A DNA stretch of 64,000 bases from Bacillus sp. FSL H8-0547 (GCA_038002745.1 JBBODD010000001.1:868001-932000); one strand, 5' to 3'; counted from the stretch's first letter, positions 44,080-54,660 are shown. The notes: generated from the sequence alone by a model not told the origin. Translations and numbers: made by a program.

Positions 44080-44142
44080 CTAGCCGCTTTCCGGATCGCC
44101 TTTCTTCACGCGTTTTTCAGCTTTGCTTACCCAAACATTCAT
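44080..44142 (-). CDS. Second short leader ORF before bmrC
   Basis: 20 codons, MNVWVSKAEKRVKKGDPESG, with an excellent GGAGG seven bases before the ATG, after both hairpins and 34 bp before bmrC. Positively charged, hydrophilic. It may couple translation into bmrC or act as another leader. Its translation is inferred only from the ribosome site. Confidence 0.5.
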   Translation of the reverse strand: MNVWVSKAEKRVKKGDPESG

Positions 44143-44164
44143 TTCATTTCCTCCTTCTTTTGTT

Positions 44165-44245
44165 TTAAAAATATAAAAAAGGCACATCTCCGTCAGAGAT
44201 CTGCCTTTTTACACAAACATAAAAAGGCACATGAGTATACAGTAG
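44165..44245 (-). promoter_or_regulatory. Two stacked attenuator hairpins in the bmrC leader
   Basis: On the minus strand the first is AAAAGGCAC ... GTGCCTTTTT and the second AAAAAGGCAGATCTC, 5-nt loop, GAGATGTGCCTTTTTT. Both are terminator shaped. The AAAGGCA and TGCCTTT arms are interchangeable between the two, so alternative pairings are possible. Confidence 0.75.
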
Positions 44246-44269
44246 AGCATACCCCGTGCCTTTTGCTTA

Positions 44270-44300
44270 CAAGTATTTAGAGCAAAAACTCTAAATAGCC
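44270..44300 (-). promoter_or_regulatory. Hairpin over the leader stop codon
   Basis: TATTTAGAG, 6-nt loop, CTCTAAATA, a perfect 9-bp stem that includes the leader peptide stop (TAG). A ribosome ending or stalling here would open it. Confidence 0.65.
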
Positions 44301-44368
44301 GGAAGGCAAGGCGGGGCTGCATAAAAACGGTTTTTGCGATCGAACTGACGTGCAATGAACTTTTTCAT
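44291..44368 (-). CDS. Leader peptide of bmrCD
   Basis: 25 codons, MKKFIARQFDRKNRFYAAPP then CLPAI, with AAAGGAGGGG eight bases before the ATG. It has the position and role of B. subtilis bmrB but is shorter (BmrB is about 54 aa). The basic N terminus and AAPPCLP end could provoke ribosome stalling. Followed by an anti-terminator-type arrangement of three hairpins. Confidence 0.65.
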   Translation of the reverse strand: MKKFIARQFDRKNRFYAAPPCLPAI

Positions 44369-44548
44369 GTTGTACCCCTCCTTTACCATTTTTTTGATTT
44401 TATTCCTAAAATAGATTACCATTCGTTTCATTATTTTGTCAATTAAGATTTTTCGCTATTTTTCTCATTTTTATAAAGACAGGTTTCAACATCTTAAAAA
44501 CAAGGTAAAGAACACTATCAAACGACATAGGAAAATCAAAGGAGGAAC

Positions 44549-44866
44549 ATGATGAGCCAGTTAGTATCCACAAGTCTTTGTACTCAGAATCCATTCAGAA
44601 TGGACCAGCTGATCAGTTTGAATCAGCTTGCCAAAAATTATAGCGGGAAGGTGTATTTCATAGCTGGAAGACGAAGCATTGTGGATGTTTCAAAACTTCC
44701 TTCTTTGATAACGTTCTCTCTTATGACGTCAAGCTCAAAGCAGATAAAAGTGTTAATTGACGGTGAAAATCCAGGCGAGCTTCTTGCTGAAATGGATGAC
44801 ATCTGTTCAACAGAATCACGCTTTACATCAAGCTTTCTGAATACAGCTGAAAAAGTAAAGGTATAA
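44549..44866 (+). CDS. HPr-like domain protein lacking the active-site His
   Basis: 105 aa. The stretch MDQLISLNQLAKNYSGKVYF, followed by VDVSKLPSLITFSLMTSSSKQIKVLIDGEN, follows the HPr-like order of strands and helices, with SLITFSLMTSSSK where HPr has its Ser-46 loop. No His lies at the usual phosphorylation point near residue 15 of the fold. AAAGGAGG precedes the first of two ATGs. Probably not a phosphocarrier; the family call is tentative. Confidence 0.55.
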   Translation: MMSQLVSTSLCTQNPFRMDQLISLNQLAKNYSGKVYFIAGRRSIVDVSKLPSLITFSLMTSSSKQIKVLIDGENPGELLAEMDDICSTESRFTSSFLNTAEKVKV

Positions 44867-44941
44867 AGCTCCAGGGTTTTTACAAAAGATAATGTCAGGA
44901 CACCCTGTTTTCAATCCACCACAGAAAAGGAGACCGCTGCT

Positions 44942-45013
44942 ATGATCAGAACTATTTTAATCGTAATTGGAGCAATCGTCGTAATCGGCTGGCTGCTTAA
45001 CGTTATCCTATAA
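44942..45013 (+). CDS. Very small membrane peptide
   Basis: 23 aa, MIRTILIVIGAIVVIGWLLN followed by VIL: one hydrophobic helix. AAAAGGAG lies before the ATG. Short single-helix peptides like this are common in Bacilli and often overlooked. Followed 24 bp later by another one-helix gene. Function unknown. Confidence 0.55.
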   Translation: MIRTILIVIGAIVVIGWLLNVIL

Positions 45014-45037
45014 AAACCAATAAGGGAGAGGAACCTT

Positions 45038-45193
45038 ATGTCTGAGCACAAACAAGTAAATGTTGAACGAAAAGAAGAGCACAAGACAAATAACAGCCTT
45101 CTTGGCGCCACTTTTATCAAATACACAGCATATCTTGTTATTTTCTTCGGAATTATATGGTTTTTAATTACTTATATTATGCCAATGTTTTAG
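45038..45193 (+). CDS. Small single-helix membrane protein
   Basis: 51 aa. A charged N-terminal half (MSEHKQVNVERKEEHKTNNS) is followed by one membrane helix (YTAYLVIFFGIIWFLITYIM). GGGAGAGG precedes the ATG. It is likely co-transcribed with the 23-aa gene. Function unknown. Confidence 0.65.
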   Translation: MSEHKQVNVERKEEHKTNNSLLGATFIKYTAYLVIFFGIIWFLITYIMPMF

Positions 45194-45280
45194 GATAAAG
45201 AGTTTTAAAACCGCGTTCGTAAATGGATGCGGTTTTTTGTTGTGTTTTGTTTTGTGTAGGTGGTGACGGGAGCTGGTGCC

Positions 45281-45840
45281 ATCAAGCTTCTGGTTTGCGG
45301 GTTTGATGGTTCTATTCTGCTTGTTTGGAACCACCAAACTTCTGCTTACCCTTTTTGATGGTTCTATTCCACCCGTTCGGAACCATCAAACTTCTGCTTA
45401 CCCTTTTTGATGGATCTATTCTGCTTGTTGGAACCACCAAACTTCTGCTTTCCCGTTTTGATGGTCCTATTCCACCCGTTCAGAACCACCAAGCTCCTGC
45501 TTTCCCGTTTTGATGGTCCTATTCCACCCGTTCAGAACCACCAAGCTCCTGCTTTCCCGTTTTGATGGTTCTATTCCATCCGTTCGGAACCATCAAGCTC
45601 CTGCTTTCCCGTTTTGATGGTTCTATTCCACCCGTTCGGAACCATCAAGCTCCTGCTTTCCCGTTTTGATGATCCTATTCCACCCGTTCGGAACCACCAA
45701 GCTTCTGCTTTCCCGTTTTGATGGTCCTATTCCACCCGTTTGGAACCACCAAGCTTCTGTTAAGCCGTTTTGATGGTCCTTTTCCACCCGTTTGGATCCA
45801 CCAATCTTCAGATTCATGCTTTTGATGGTCCTATTCCCCC
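45281..45840. repeat. Tandem array 3 of 52-bp hairpin units (11 copies)
   Basis: Units start at about 45305, 45357, 45409, 45460, 45512 and so on, 51-52 bp apart. Each reads TTTTGATGGTTCTATTCCAC, CCGTTCGGAACCACCAAG, CTTCTGCTTTCCCG. Arms TTGATGGTTC and GAACCACCAA are shared with array 1, including the A opposite C at the fourth position. It lies between convergent genes (the 51-aa gene and the penicillin-binding protein). No gene is seen in 45194-45880. Confidence 0.9.
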
Positions 45841-45880
45841 GCCCAAAAAACCCCCGATCGCAAGCCCAGGCATTCCGCAT

Positions 45881-45911
45881 AAAAAACCGAACAGGAGTCT
45901 CCCTGTTCGGT
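45881..45911 (-). terminator. Terminator of the penicillin-binding protein gene
   Basis: ACCGAACAGG, 6-nt loop, CCTGTTCGGT, followed on the minus strand by TTTTTTATG. Confidence 0.8.
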
Positions 45912-45917
45912 CTAAAA

Positions 45918-48245
<2,328 letters not shown>

Positions 48246-48427
48246 GAATAACCCCCTGATATAGAAAAATAAATCCTATCTCTTATTACCCCAATTACAA
48301 CAGGTGTACGCCTATTTATGAAAAAATGTGTCCGCCACAGCTAAATTTCTGACAGATGAACGTTTTCCCAAGGAAATATCAGGGTATTTACATAGAAACA
48401 AAATCATCTGCCAAAAGAAAGGAATGA

Positions 48428-48949
48428 ATGAACTTGGATACATTTCACCACATTGTTGTAGCTTATGACGGACAGGATGAAAGTTCAGCAGCTCTTGTTA
48501 AAGGAATTCAGCTGAGCAAGCAGCTTGGCACTCGATTAACAGTTGTTCACGTCTATCAGGCAGAGCACGCCATGAATACAGGAGGCGTAAGGCCCGCTAT
48601 TCCGAGTGCTCCTGCAAACGGTTACCTGACTGATAACCTTCAGAACTATCCGGTGGCGCCTGATGCGGCACGGCAGTTTGATGATCAGCCGAAGAATGAA
48701 TACTTCGACCATTCTGATGAAGTCACGTCGAGGATCCGAATGAAGCTTGATGAGAACCAGGCAACTGGAGACGTTGAGATTCTGTCAGGCTCTCCTGCAG
48801 ATGCCATCCTTGCATTTGCTGATGAACATTCAGCCGATCTCATCATTATGGGCAACAGTGATTCAGGCGGCCTTAAAAAACTGCTTTTCGGCGGTGTTAG
48901 CGATAAAGTGCATCATCAGTCGAATATTTCAGTGCTGATTGCAAAATAA
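48428..48949 (+). CDS. nhaX: Universal stress protein NhaX
   Basis: 173-aa UspA-fold protein. The opening strand HHIVVAYDGQDESSAAL and the ATP-binding end IIMGNSDSGGLKKLLFGGVS fit the G2xG9xG(S/T) pattern loosely. A 45-residue insert (PAIPSAPANGYLTDN) follows the second strand. Adjacent to nhaC, as in B. subtilis nhaX-nhaC. Starts after GAAAGGAATGA. Confidence 0.85.
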   Translation: MNLDTFHHIVVAYDGQDESSAALVKGIQLSKQLGTRLTVVHVYQAEHAMNTGGVRPAIPSAPANGYLTDNLQNYPVAPDAARQFDDQPKNEYFDHSDEVTSRIRMKLDENQATGDVEILSGSPADAILAFADEHSADLIIMGNSDSGGLKKLLFGGVSDKVHHQSNISVLIAK

Positions 48950-48956
48950 ATGTGAT

Positions 48957-48987
48957 AACGGGTGCTTTTTAAAGCATCCGTTTTTTT
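48957..48987 (+). terminator. Terminator of nhaX
   Basis: AACGGGTGCTTT, loop, AAAGCATCCGTTTTTTT. Confidence 0.85.
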
Positions 48988-48997
48988 GAGTGCTACT

Positions 48998-49036
48998 CAA
49001 AAACCCCTGACACAAACAAAGTTTCAGGGGTTTTTT
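48998..49036. terminator. Second hairpin between nhaX and nhaC
   Basis: AAACCCCTGA, 13-nt loop, TCAGGGGTTTTTT; lies 41 bp before the nhaC -35. Confidence 0.75.
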
Positions 49037-49077
49037 CGATCCTTGCAGACTCCAGTTCCTTTTACTTTTATCACCAG

Positions 49078-49105
49078 TTGACATAGATCAATAGACTGAT
49101 ATAAT
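49078..49105 (+). promoter_or_regulatory. Sigma-A promoter of nhaC
   Basis: TTGACA, 16 bp, TATAAT. The -10 lies only 7 bases before an in-frame ATG at 49112, which shows that this ATG cannot be the start codon. Confidence 0.75.
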
Positions 49106-49162
49106 ACTTTTATGCACAAAAGCATAAAAGCGTTTAAGTATAAAAGGAAGGAATTTCAATTT

Positions 49163-50539
49163 ATGAATCAATCAAAATCACTTTCATTCACTGGTTCAGT
49201 GATTCTATTTTTATCGATGATCGGCATTATTTTCATCAGTTTATTTTACTTGAAAACAGAACCGCATCTTCCGCTGATGCTTTGCCTTGTTTTTCTCAGC
49301 GGCGCTGCAGTCCTATATAAGTACTCTTGGAAGGATATTGAGGACGGAATTGTAAAAGGCATTCAATCCGGTGTTCAGCCGATCATTATTCTGGCTCTTA
49401 TCGGAATCCTTATTGGAGCCTGGATGTTCAGCGGTACGATACCGACTGTTATGATGGCTGCTTTGTCCATCATAGATCCGGCGTACCTTCTGATTTTGAC
49501 TCTTGTATGCTGTACCATTATTTCAAGCCTTGTGGGCAGCAGTTTTACAACGGTCAGCACAGTCGGAGTTGCTCTTATGGGAGTGGCGATTGCTGCAGGA
49601 GTTCCTGTTGAATGGGCTGCAGGGGCTGTTATTTGCGGAGCATGCTTTGGGGATAAAATGTCGCCGATGTCAGATACGACGAACTTTGCCTCCGGTGTTG
49701 CCGAAGTCAATATTTTTACACATATCCGCCATATGTCAAAGACAACAATTCCAGCTTATGCGATAACAGCTGTTCTTTTCTGGTATATGGGAACAACACT
49801 TGCAGCTGACGCAGCGACACTAGATAACATCAAAGAAATTATGACGATCATGAAGGAGCACGTAACGATCAGTCCATGGACTTTGATCTCTCCTCTGATT
49901 GTGATTGGTCTTGCCATTTCCAGGGTTCCTGTTATTCCTGCTCTTGCTGCAGGCATTGCAACTGCCGGCATCACAGGTCTCCTCATTCAGGACGGGACAA
50001 ATCTTTCCGGTTTCTTAGCTGTTCTGCAAAATGGAACAGCGTTTGATATTCAGCAGGAAACCGTCCAGCAAATGCTGAACCGCGGCGGGCTTCAATCTAT
50101 GATGTGGTCCATTTCGCTGATCATGATCGCATTTGCTCTTGGCGGATTGATGGATAAAATGCAGCTGATTCAGACTCTTTTAAACGGATTGATTGAGAGA
50201 ATTAAAGTCAAAGGTCAGCTGATCCTTGCAACCATTTCTTCTTCAATCGGAGTTAATCTCGTAACGGGAGAGCAGTATTTGTCCATACTCATTCCCGGTC
50301 AGTCGTTTAAACCGGCCTATGAAAAACTGAACGTTGAAAAGAAATATTTATCAAGATCCCTTGAAGATGCCGGAACTCTGATAAATCCCCTTATTCCCTG
50401 GGGAGTAAGCGGAGCCTTTTTCGCGCAGACACTCGGCGTGGACGTCATTGCGTACCTGCCATTTGCGTTCTTTCTCTATCTGTCTCCATTGTTTTCTGTC
50501 CTTTTTGGATTCCTGCCTGCTAAGAAATACACAGTCTAG
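49163..50539 (+). CDS. nhaC: Na+/H+ antiporter NhaC
   Basis: 458 aa with about eleven membrane segments. Exchanges cytoplasmic Na+ for protons. Typical NhaC stretches include CGACFGDKMSPMSDTTNFAS and NLVTGEQYLSILIPGQSF. The ATG at 49163 is preferred; a longer frame opens at 49112 inside the promoter. AAGGAAGG lies eleven bases upstream, a slightly long gap. Confidence 0.9.
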   Translation: MNQSKSLSFTGSVILFLSMIGIIFISLFYLKTEPHLPLMLCLVFLSGAAVLYKYSWKDIEDGIVKGIQSGVQPIIILALIGILIGAWMFSGTIPTVMMAALSIIDPAYLLILTLVCCTIISSLVGSSFTTVSTVGVALMGVAIAAGVPVEWAAGAVICGACFGDKMSPMSDTTNFASGVAEVNIFTHIRHMSKTTIPAYAITAVLFWYMGTTLAADAATLDNIKEIMTIMKEHVTISPWTLISPLIVIGLAISRVPVIPALAAGIATAGITGLLIQDGTNLSGFLAVLQNGTAFDIQQETVQQMLNRGGLQSMMWSISLIMIAFALGGLMDKMQLIQTLLNGLIERIKVKGQLILATISSSIGVNLVTGEQYLSILIPGQSFKPAYEKLNVEKKYLSRSLEDAGTLINPLIPWGVSGAFFAQTLGVDVIAYLPFAFFLYLSPLFSVLFGFLPAKKYTV

Positions 50540-50542
50540 CAG

Positions 50543-50574
50543 AAAATCCCGCCTGACCCAGGCGGGATTTTTAT
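50543..50574. terminator. Bidirectional terminator, nhaC and dat
   Basis: AAAATCCCGCCTG, short loop, AGGCGGGATTTTT. Confidence 0.85.
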
Positions 50575-51431
50575 TATTTCTCGACCACTTTCGTTTCTTT
50601 TGCAATCAGTTCATCAAACAGCTTCTGAAGTTTTCTTGTGACAGGGCCGGGAATTCCTTCCCCAACCTTCCCTTCATCAACCTTTATCACAGGAATTACT
50701 TCACTGGTCGTAGATGTGATAAAAGCTTCATCAAGAGAGGCAAGACCTTCTGTGCTCAGTCTTTCTTCCAGAAACTCAATTCCGTTCTGTCTGCAAAGCT
50801 CCTCTACTTTCATTCTCGTAACACCATTCAGAATCAGGTTATTCGCAGGATGAGTAAACACACTTCCGTTTTTCACTCCGTAGAAATTGGAGGAAGACCC
50901 TTCCGTAATCATGCCGCTCCGGTGCAGCAGCGCCTCATAAGCCCCGCGGTCATGCGCCTCCTGCTTGGCAAGGACATTTCCGAGAAGATTCAAGCTTTTG
51001 ATATCGCATCTGAGCCAGCGCACGTCTTCAAGCAGACAGAGAGAAATCCCTTCCTCCTGCTCTTTTGCGGGTTTTGAGCAAGGAATTGGATAGGCTGTTA
51101 ATTCAGGAACCGTATTCTTGCCCGGAAACAGATGTTTTCTTGCGGCAGCCCCTCTGGTTACCTGCATATAGACACCGCCGTCTTCTGTCTTATTCAGGCG
51201 GAGAAGTTCCTCAAGCTGGTCTGTCAGCTCCTTTATCGTATATGGAAGGTCGATTTTGATTTCTTTTGCGCTTCGAATGAACCGCTCCATATGCTCCTTC
51301 ATCGCAAAATATGCTCCATCATACACCCTGATGACCTCATAGACCCCGTCACCGAACTGATGGCCCCTGTCTTCAAGATCAATTGAAACTTCATCACGCT
51401 TTTTATATTCACCGTTAACAAGTATGTACAT
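50574..51431 (-). CDS. dat: D-amino acid aminotransferase
   Basis: 285 aa from the ATG giving MYILVNGEYKKRDE, seven bases after AAGGAG; 13 codons upstream are open but unused. Fold-type IV PLP enzyme with the PLP-binding Lys in DIKSLNLLGN and the EGSSSNFYGV phosphate site. Makes D-glutamate or D-alanine for the wall. Matches B. subtilis Dat (YheM), next to nhaC there too. Confidence 0.9.
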   Translation of the reverse strand: MYILVNGEYKKRDEVSIDLEDRGHQFGDGVYEVIRVYDGAYFAMKEHMERFIRSAKEIKIDLPYTIKELTDQLEELLRLNKTEDGGVYMQVTRGAAARKHLFPGKNTVPELTAYPIPCSKPAKEQEEGISLCLLEDVRWLRCDIKSLNLLGNVLAKQEAHDRGAYEALLHRSGMITEGSSSNFYGVKNGSVFTHPANNLILNGVTRMKVEELCRQNGIEFLEERLSTEGLASLDEAFITSTTSEVIPVIKVDEGKVGEGIPGPVTRKLQKLFDELIAKETKVVEK

Positions 51432-51533
51432 GATAAATCTCCTTTTTATAAGTTTAGTCTGATTTTGCATAGGTGCCTTTTTACTAAATCTGATAATGTG
51501 AATCCATTTTCACAAAGTTTAATAAGTTTTGAT

Positions 51534-51782
51534 ACCAGTGGATTGGAGCGGAAGGCACTTGACTCCTGTCCAGCTGCAGCGCCCAACTCCTCTGTCAGAA
51601 CGGAACCGTCGCCAAAGGCAAAAAGCGCCTTTACCGCCGTTTCCTTATCTGACTCCCGGAGATAAACGGGCGCTTCCACTTTTCTAGGGGATGAAGAGGG
51701 CACGGAAGATCCCGCAAGCGCAGCGAGGAAGCTTCCGGCGCTCCCCGCGGAAAGCAAGTGACTGCAGCGTAAAGGAACGGGT
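51534..51782. repeat. Dispersed repeat A, reverse copy split by repeat B
   Basis: Reverse orientation. The A sequence runs from CAGTGGATTGGAGCGGAAGG to GACTCCT, is broken by about 117 bp, and resumes with GGGATGAAGAGGGC to CTCCCCGCGGAAAGCAAG and GGAACGGG. Confidence 0.85.
51568..51684. repeat. Dispersed repeat B nested in repeat A
   Basis: On the minus strand AAAAGTGGAAGCGCCCG through TCCGGGAGTCAG to GGCGCTGCAGCTGGACA. The ends match the copy at 35744. The rest of 51785-52010 holds only AT-rich sequence that should contain the promoter of the riboswitch transcript. Confidence 0.75.
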
Positions 51783-52004
51783 TTCCCCCTAAAAGTAATT
51801 TGTTTTTAAACAACGCAGTGCAACCTGCCCTTAAACCTATGGTATGATGAAACACGCTGAACTGTAAAATGGTTTTCTATTTTTCTTTCGACATTTTCAT
51901 AGATTTCAGTTGAAATTTCACCCCGTGTCATTTATGATGAGAATATCAAATAACACAATATATTGATTATTTACTAAAATTTAAATACTACATATTGAAA
52001 TTAA

Positions 52005-52180
52005 CAGCGAATCAAGGTGCCAACATGTTGGCTTAAAAGGGAATCCGGTGCAAATCCGGAACTGTCCCCGCAACTGTAAGTGTGACGAACTGGGAATACC
52101 ACTGTACGAGAGAAATGTATGGGAAGGACTCAGCGCAGAGTGATCACAAGTCAGGAGACCTGCCTTAGATTTGCACAAGT
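52005..52180 (+). ncRNA. Cobalamin riboswitch
   Basis: The B12-box elements are in order: AATCAAGGTGCC, GGGAATCCGGTGCAAATCC, GGAACTGTCCCCGCAACTG (the core), GCGCAGAGTGATCAC and AAGTCAGGAGACCTGCC. These are the diagnostic conserved segments of the adenosylcobalamin aptamer. It lies in the leader of the ribonucleotide reductase operon and is followed by an expression-platform hairpin. Confidence 0.95.
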
Positions 52181-52209
52181 TTCGAATTCTTCGGGGACTG
52201 AGGAGATGA

Positions 52210-52290
52210 AACGATGGCCAGTAACAGGGATGCGTGCACCCTCTTATTCTATCGTTTGATCCGCTCATGTTCTCATGGGCGGTTTTTTTG
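52210..52290 (+). terminator. Riboswitch-controlled terminator
   Basis: CCGCTCATG, 4-nt loop, CATGGGCGG, then TTTTTTT at 52261-52289. Just before it AAACGATGG (52209) can pair with ATCGTTT (52252), a candidate alternative stem. B12 binding is expected to favour termination. Confidence 0.85.
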
Positions 52291-52372
52291 ATTTTTCGCA
52301 GTATTTTTTCTGAAAGATCATTGACCGTTATATTACGCGGAAAATCTGAAGTATAAATGAGGAGGATGTCTT

Positions 52373-54643
52373 ATGGCAACCAAAATGACCACCTTAATCG
52401 TAAACGAGCTGACAAACGAAAAAGCCCCGTTCTCACAGGAGCGGCTGACTGACTTTATTTCTGAAACCGGAAAAGATTTTAAAGAGCTTGACCTCCATAC
52501 ATACACCGAAAGAGCTGTTCAAAGCATGGAAGGCCGCACAGTCTGTTCTGCCTCTCAGGTGACCAACCTGCTTATTCTCGAAGGCCTCTCAAATATCAGT
52601 GAGCTGCAGCCGGAATGGACCTATTTTTGTGCCCGGATTTATCTTAAAAAGCTTTATAAAGAAGCTGCATTCAACAGAAAATCAGGGGGCGGCACCTTCC
52701 TGTCACTGATCAAAACCCTTACGGCAAAAGGCATCTACAGCAGACATCTTCTTGATTCTTATTCCGAAGAAGAAATTGAGCAGCTTTCGCAAGTCATCGA
52801 CCATGACAAAGACAAGCTTTTTACATATATCGGGCTGCGGACGCTCTCTGACCGGTATCTTGCGAGAGATTATGACAAGTCGGTTTATGAGCTTCCCCAG
52901 GAGCGGTACCTCGTCATCGCCATGACGCTGATGGCAAAGGAAGAAACGGAACACCGCCTTCAGCTTGTAAAAGAAGCCTACTGGGCACTCAGCAATTTGT
53001 ATATGACCGTTGCGACTCCAACTTTGTCAAACGCAGGAAAGCCTGTCGGACAGCTGTCCAGCTGTTTTATTGATACAGTTGATGACAGCCTGCAGGGCAT
53101 CTTTGACAGCAATACAGACATTGCCAATCTCTCAAAATCTGGCGGCGGCATTGGAGTTTATCTCGGGAAGATCCGCAGCCGCGGGAGTGATATTAAAGGC
53201 TTTAAAGGAGTGTCATCCGGTGTCATCCCGTGGATGAAGCAGCTGAACAATACGGCGGTAAGCGTTGATCAGCTCGGGCAAAGAAAAGGCGCGATTGCCG
53301 TTTACCTTGACGTCTGGCACAAGGATATCTATTCATTCCTTGATTCCAAGCTGAACAATGGTGATGAGCGTTTACGAACGCATGACCTCTTCACCGGCGT
53401 ATGCCTCCCGGACCTTTTCATGGAACAGGCTGAAAACCGCGGGGAGTGGCATTTGTTCGACCCTCATGAAGTACGGAAAGTCATGGGTTACTCGCTGGAA
53501 GATTACTATGATGAGAGAGTTGGCTCAGGTTCGTTCCGCGAAAAATATTGGGAATGCGCCAATCATCCGGAGCTCTCAAAAACAACTGTTCCTGCGATTG
53601 ACATTATGAAGGGCATTATGAAAAGCCAGCTTGAGTCAGGAACCCCCTTTATGTTTTACCGGGATGAAGTGAACCGGAAAAACCCCAATGCGCATAAAGG
53701 AATGGTTTACTGCAGCAATCTCTGTACAGAAATCACTCAAAACCAAAGCCCGACAACCATGGATGAACAGTACACAGAGGACGGCAAAATCATTACCGTT
53801 AAAACACCGGGAGATTTTGTTGTGTGCAACCTCTCTTCCATCAACCTTGCCCGGGCTGTGACAGATGATGTGCTGGAGCGGCTGATCACAATCCAGGTCA
53901 GAATGCTCGATAATGTCATTGATTTAAATGATATTCCCGTACTTCAGGCCAAGCTCACAAACAAAAAGTACCGCGCAGTCGGCCTCGGAACCTTTGGATG
54001 GCACCACCTTCTTGCGCTCAAGCGCCTGCGCTGGGAAGACGAAGAAGCCGTTCAGTTTGCAGATGAACTCTATGAAAAAATAGCCTTTTACACCATTCAG
54101 GCAAGCATGAGGCTTGCAGAGGAAAAAGGCGCCTATCCTGTCTTTGAAGGCTCAGACTGGCATACTGGCGACTACTTTAAGAACAGAAACTATACACCTG
54201 ACTCTATGCCATGGGATGAGCTTTCAGAAAAGATCAAAGAAAACGGCATTCGAAACGGCTATTTAATGGCCGTTGCCCCGAATGCTTCAACATCCATTCT
54301 TGCGGGAAGCACGGCAAGCATCGATCCGATTTTTCAAAAAATGTACTCCGAAGAGAAAAAGGACTACAAAATTCCCGTTACTGCACCTGACTTAAATGCA
54401 GAAACCACCTGGTTTTATAAATCAGCCTATTTGATTGACCAGATGTGGAGCATTAAACAGAACGCAGCCAGACAAAAGCACATTGATCAGTCTGTCTCAT
54501 TTAACTTTTACGTCCGCAACACCATTAAAGCAAAAGAGCTGCTGGACCTGCATCTGACCGCATGGAAAGCGGGTCTTAAAACCACTTACTATGTCCGGTC
54601 AACATCAAGCGAAATAGAAGACTGCGAATCCTGCGCAAGCTGA
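52373..54643 (+). CDS. Class I ribonucleoside-diphosphate reductase, alpha subunit
   Basis: 756 aa. Reduces ribonucleotides to deoxyribonucleotides. An N-terminal ATP-cone (residues 1-100), the substrate and specificity domain (ATPTLSNAGKP; SKSGGGIGVYLG), active-site Cys residues in SSCFID and VVCNLSS, Pro-rich VAPNASTSILAGSTASI loop, and the C-terminal redox pair CESC. The ATP-cone and the absence of nrdI from the operon favour NrdA-type over NrdE-type naming. GAGGAGG precedes the ATG. Controlled by the B12 riboswitch upstream. Confidence 0.93.
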   Translation: MATKMTTLIVNELTNEKAPFSQERLTDFISETGKDFKELDLHTYTERAVQSMEGRTVCSASQVTNLLILEGLSNISELQPEWTYFCARIYLKKLYKEAAFNRKSGGGTFLSLIKTLTAKGIYSRHLLDSYSEEEIEQLSQVIDHDKDKLFTYIGLRTLSDRYLARDYDKSVYELPQERYLVIAMTLMAKEETEHRLQLVKEAYWALSNLYMTVATPTLSNAGKPVGQLSSCFIDTVDDSLQGIFDSNTDIANLSKSGGGIGVYLGKIRSRGSDIKGFKGVSSGVIPWMKQLNNTAVSVDQLGQRKGAIAVYLDVWHKDIYSFLDSKLNNGDERLRTHDLFTGVCLPDLFMEQAENRGEWHLFDPHEVRKVMGYSLEDYYDERVGSGSFREKYWECANHPELSKTTVPAIDIMKGIMKSQLESGTPFMFYRDEVNRKNPNAHKGMVYCSNLCTEITQNQSPTTMDEQYTEDGKIITVKTPGDFVVCNLSSINLARAVTDDVLERLITIQVRMLDNVIDLNDIPVLQAKLTNKKYRAVGLGTFGWHHLLALKRLRWEDEEAVQFADELYEKIAFYTIQASMRLAEEKGAYPVFEGSDWHTGDYFKNRNYTPDSMPWDELSEKIKENGIRNGYLMAVAPNASTSILAGSTASIDPIFQKMYSEEKKDYKIPVTAPDLNAETTWFYKSAYLIDQMWSIKQNAARQKHIDQSVSFNFYVRNTIKAKELLDLHLTAWKAGLKTTYYVRSTSSEIEDCESCAS

Positions 54644-54660
54644 TAAAGGAGAGATGGCAT

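Noticed and set aside
49112-49162. Upstream start of nhaC
   Set aside because: This ATG lies 7 bases after the -10 element and has no ribosome site; the ATG at 49163 fits better.
51950-51990. NrdR boxes before the ribonucleotide reductase leader
   Set aside because: ACACAATTATTGATT and TACTACATATTGAAAT resemble the box, but both miss several consensus bases and the region is AT-rich.
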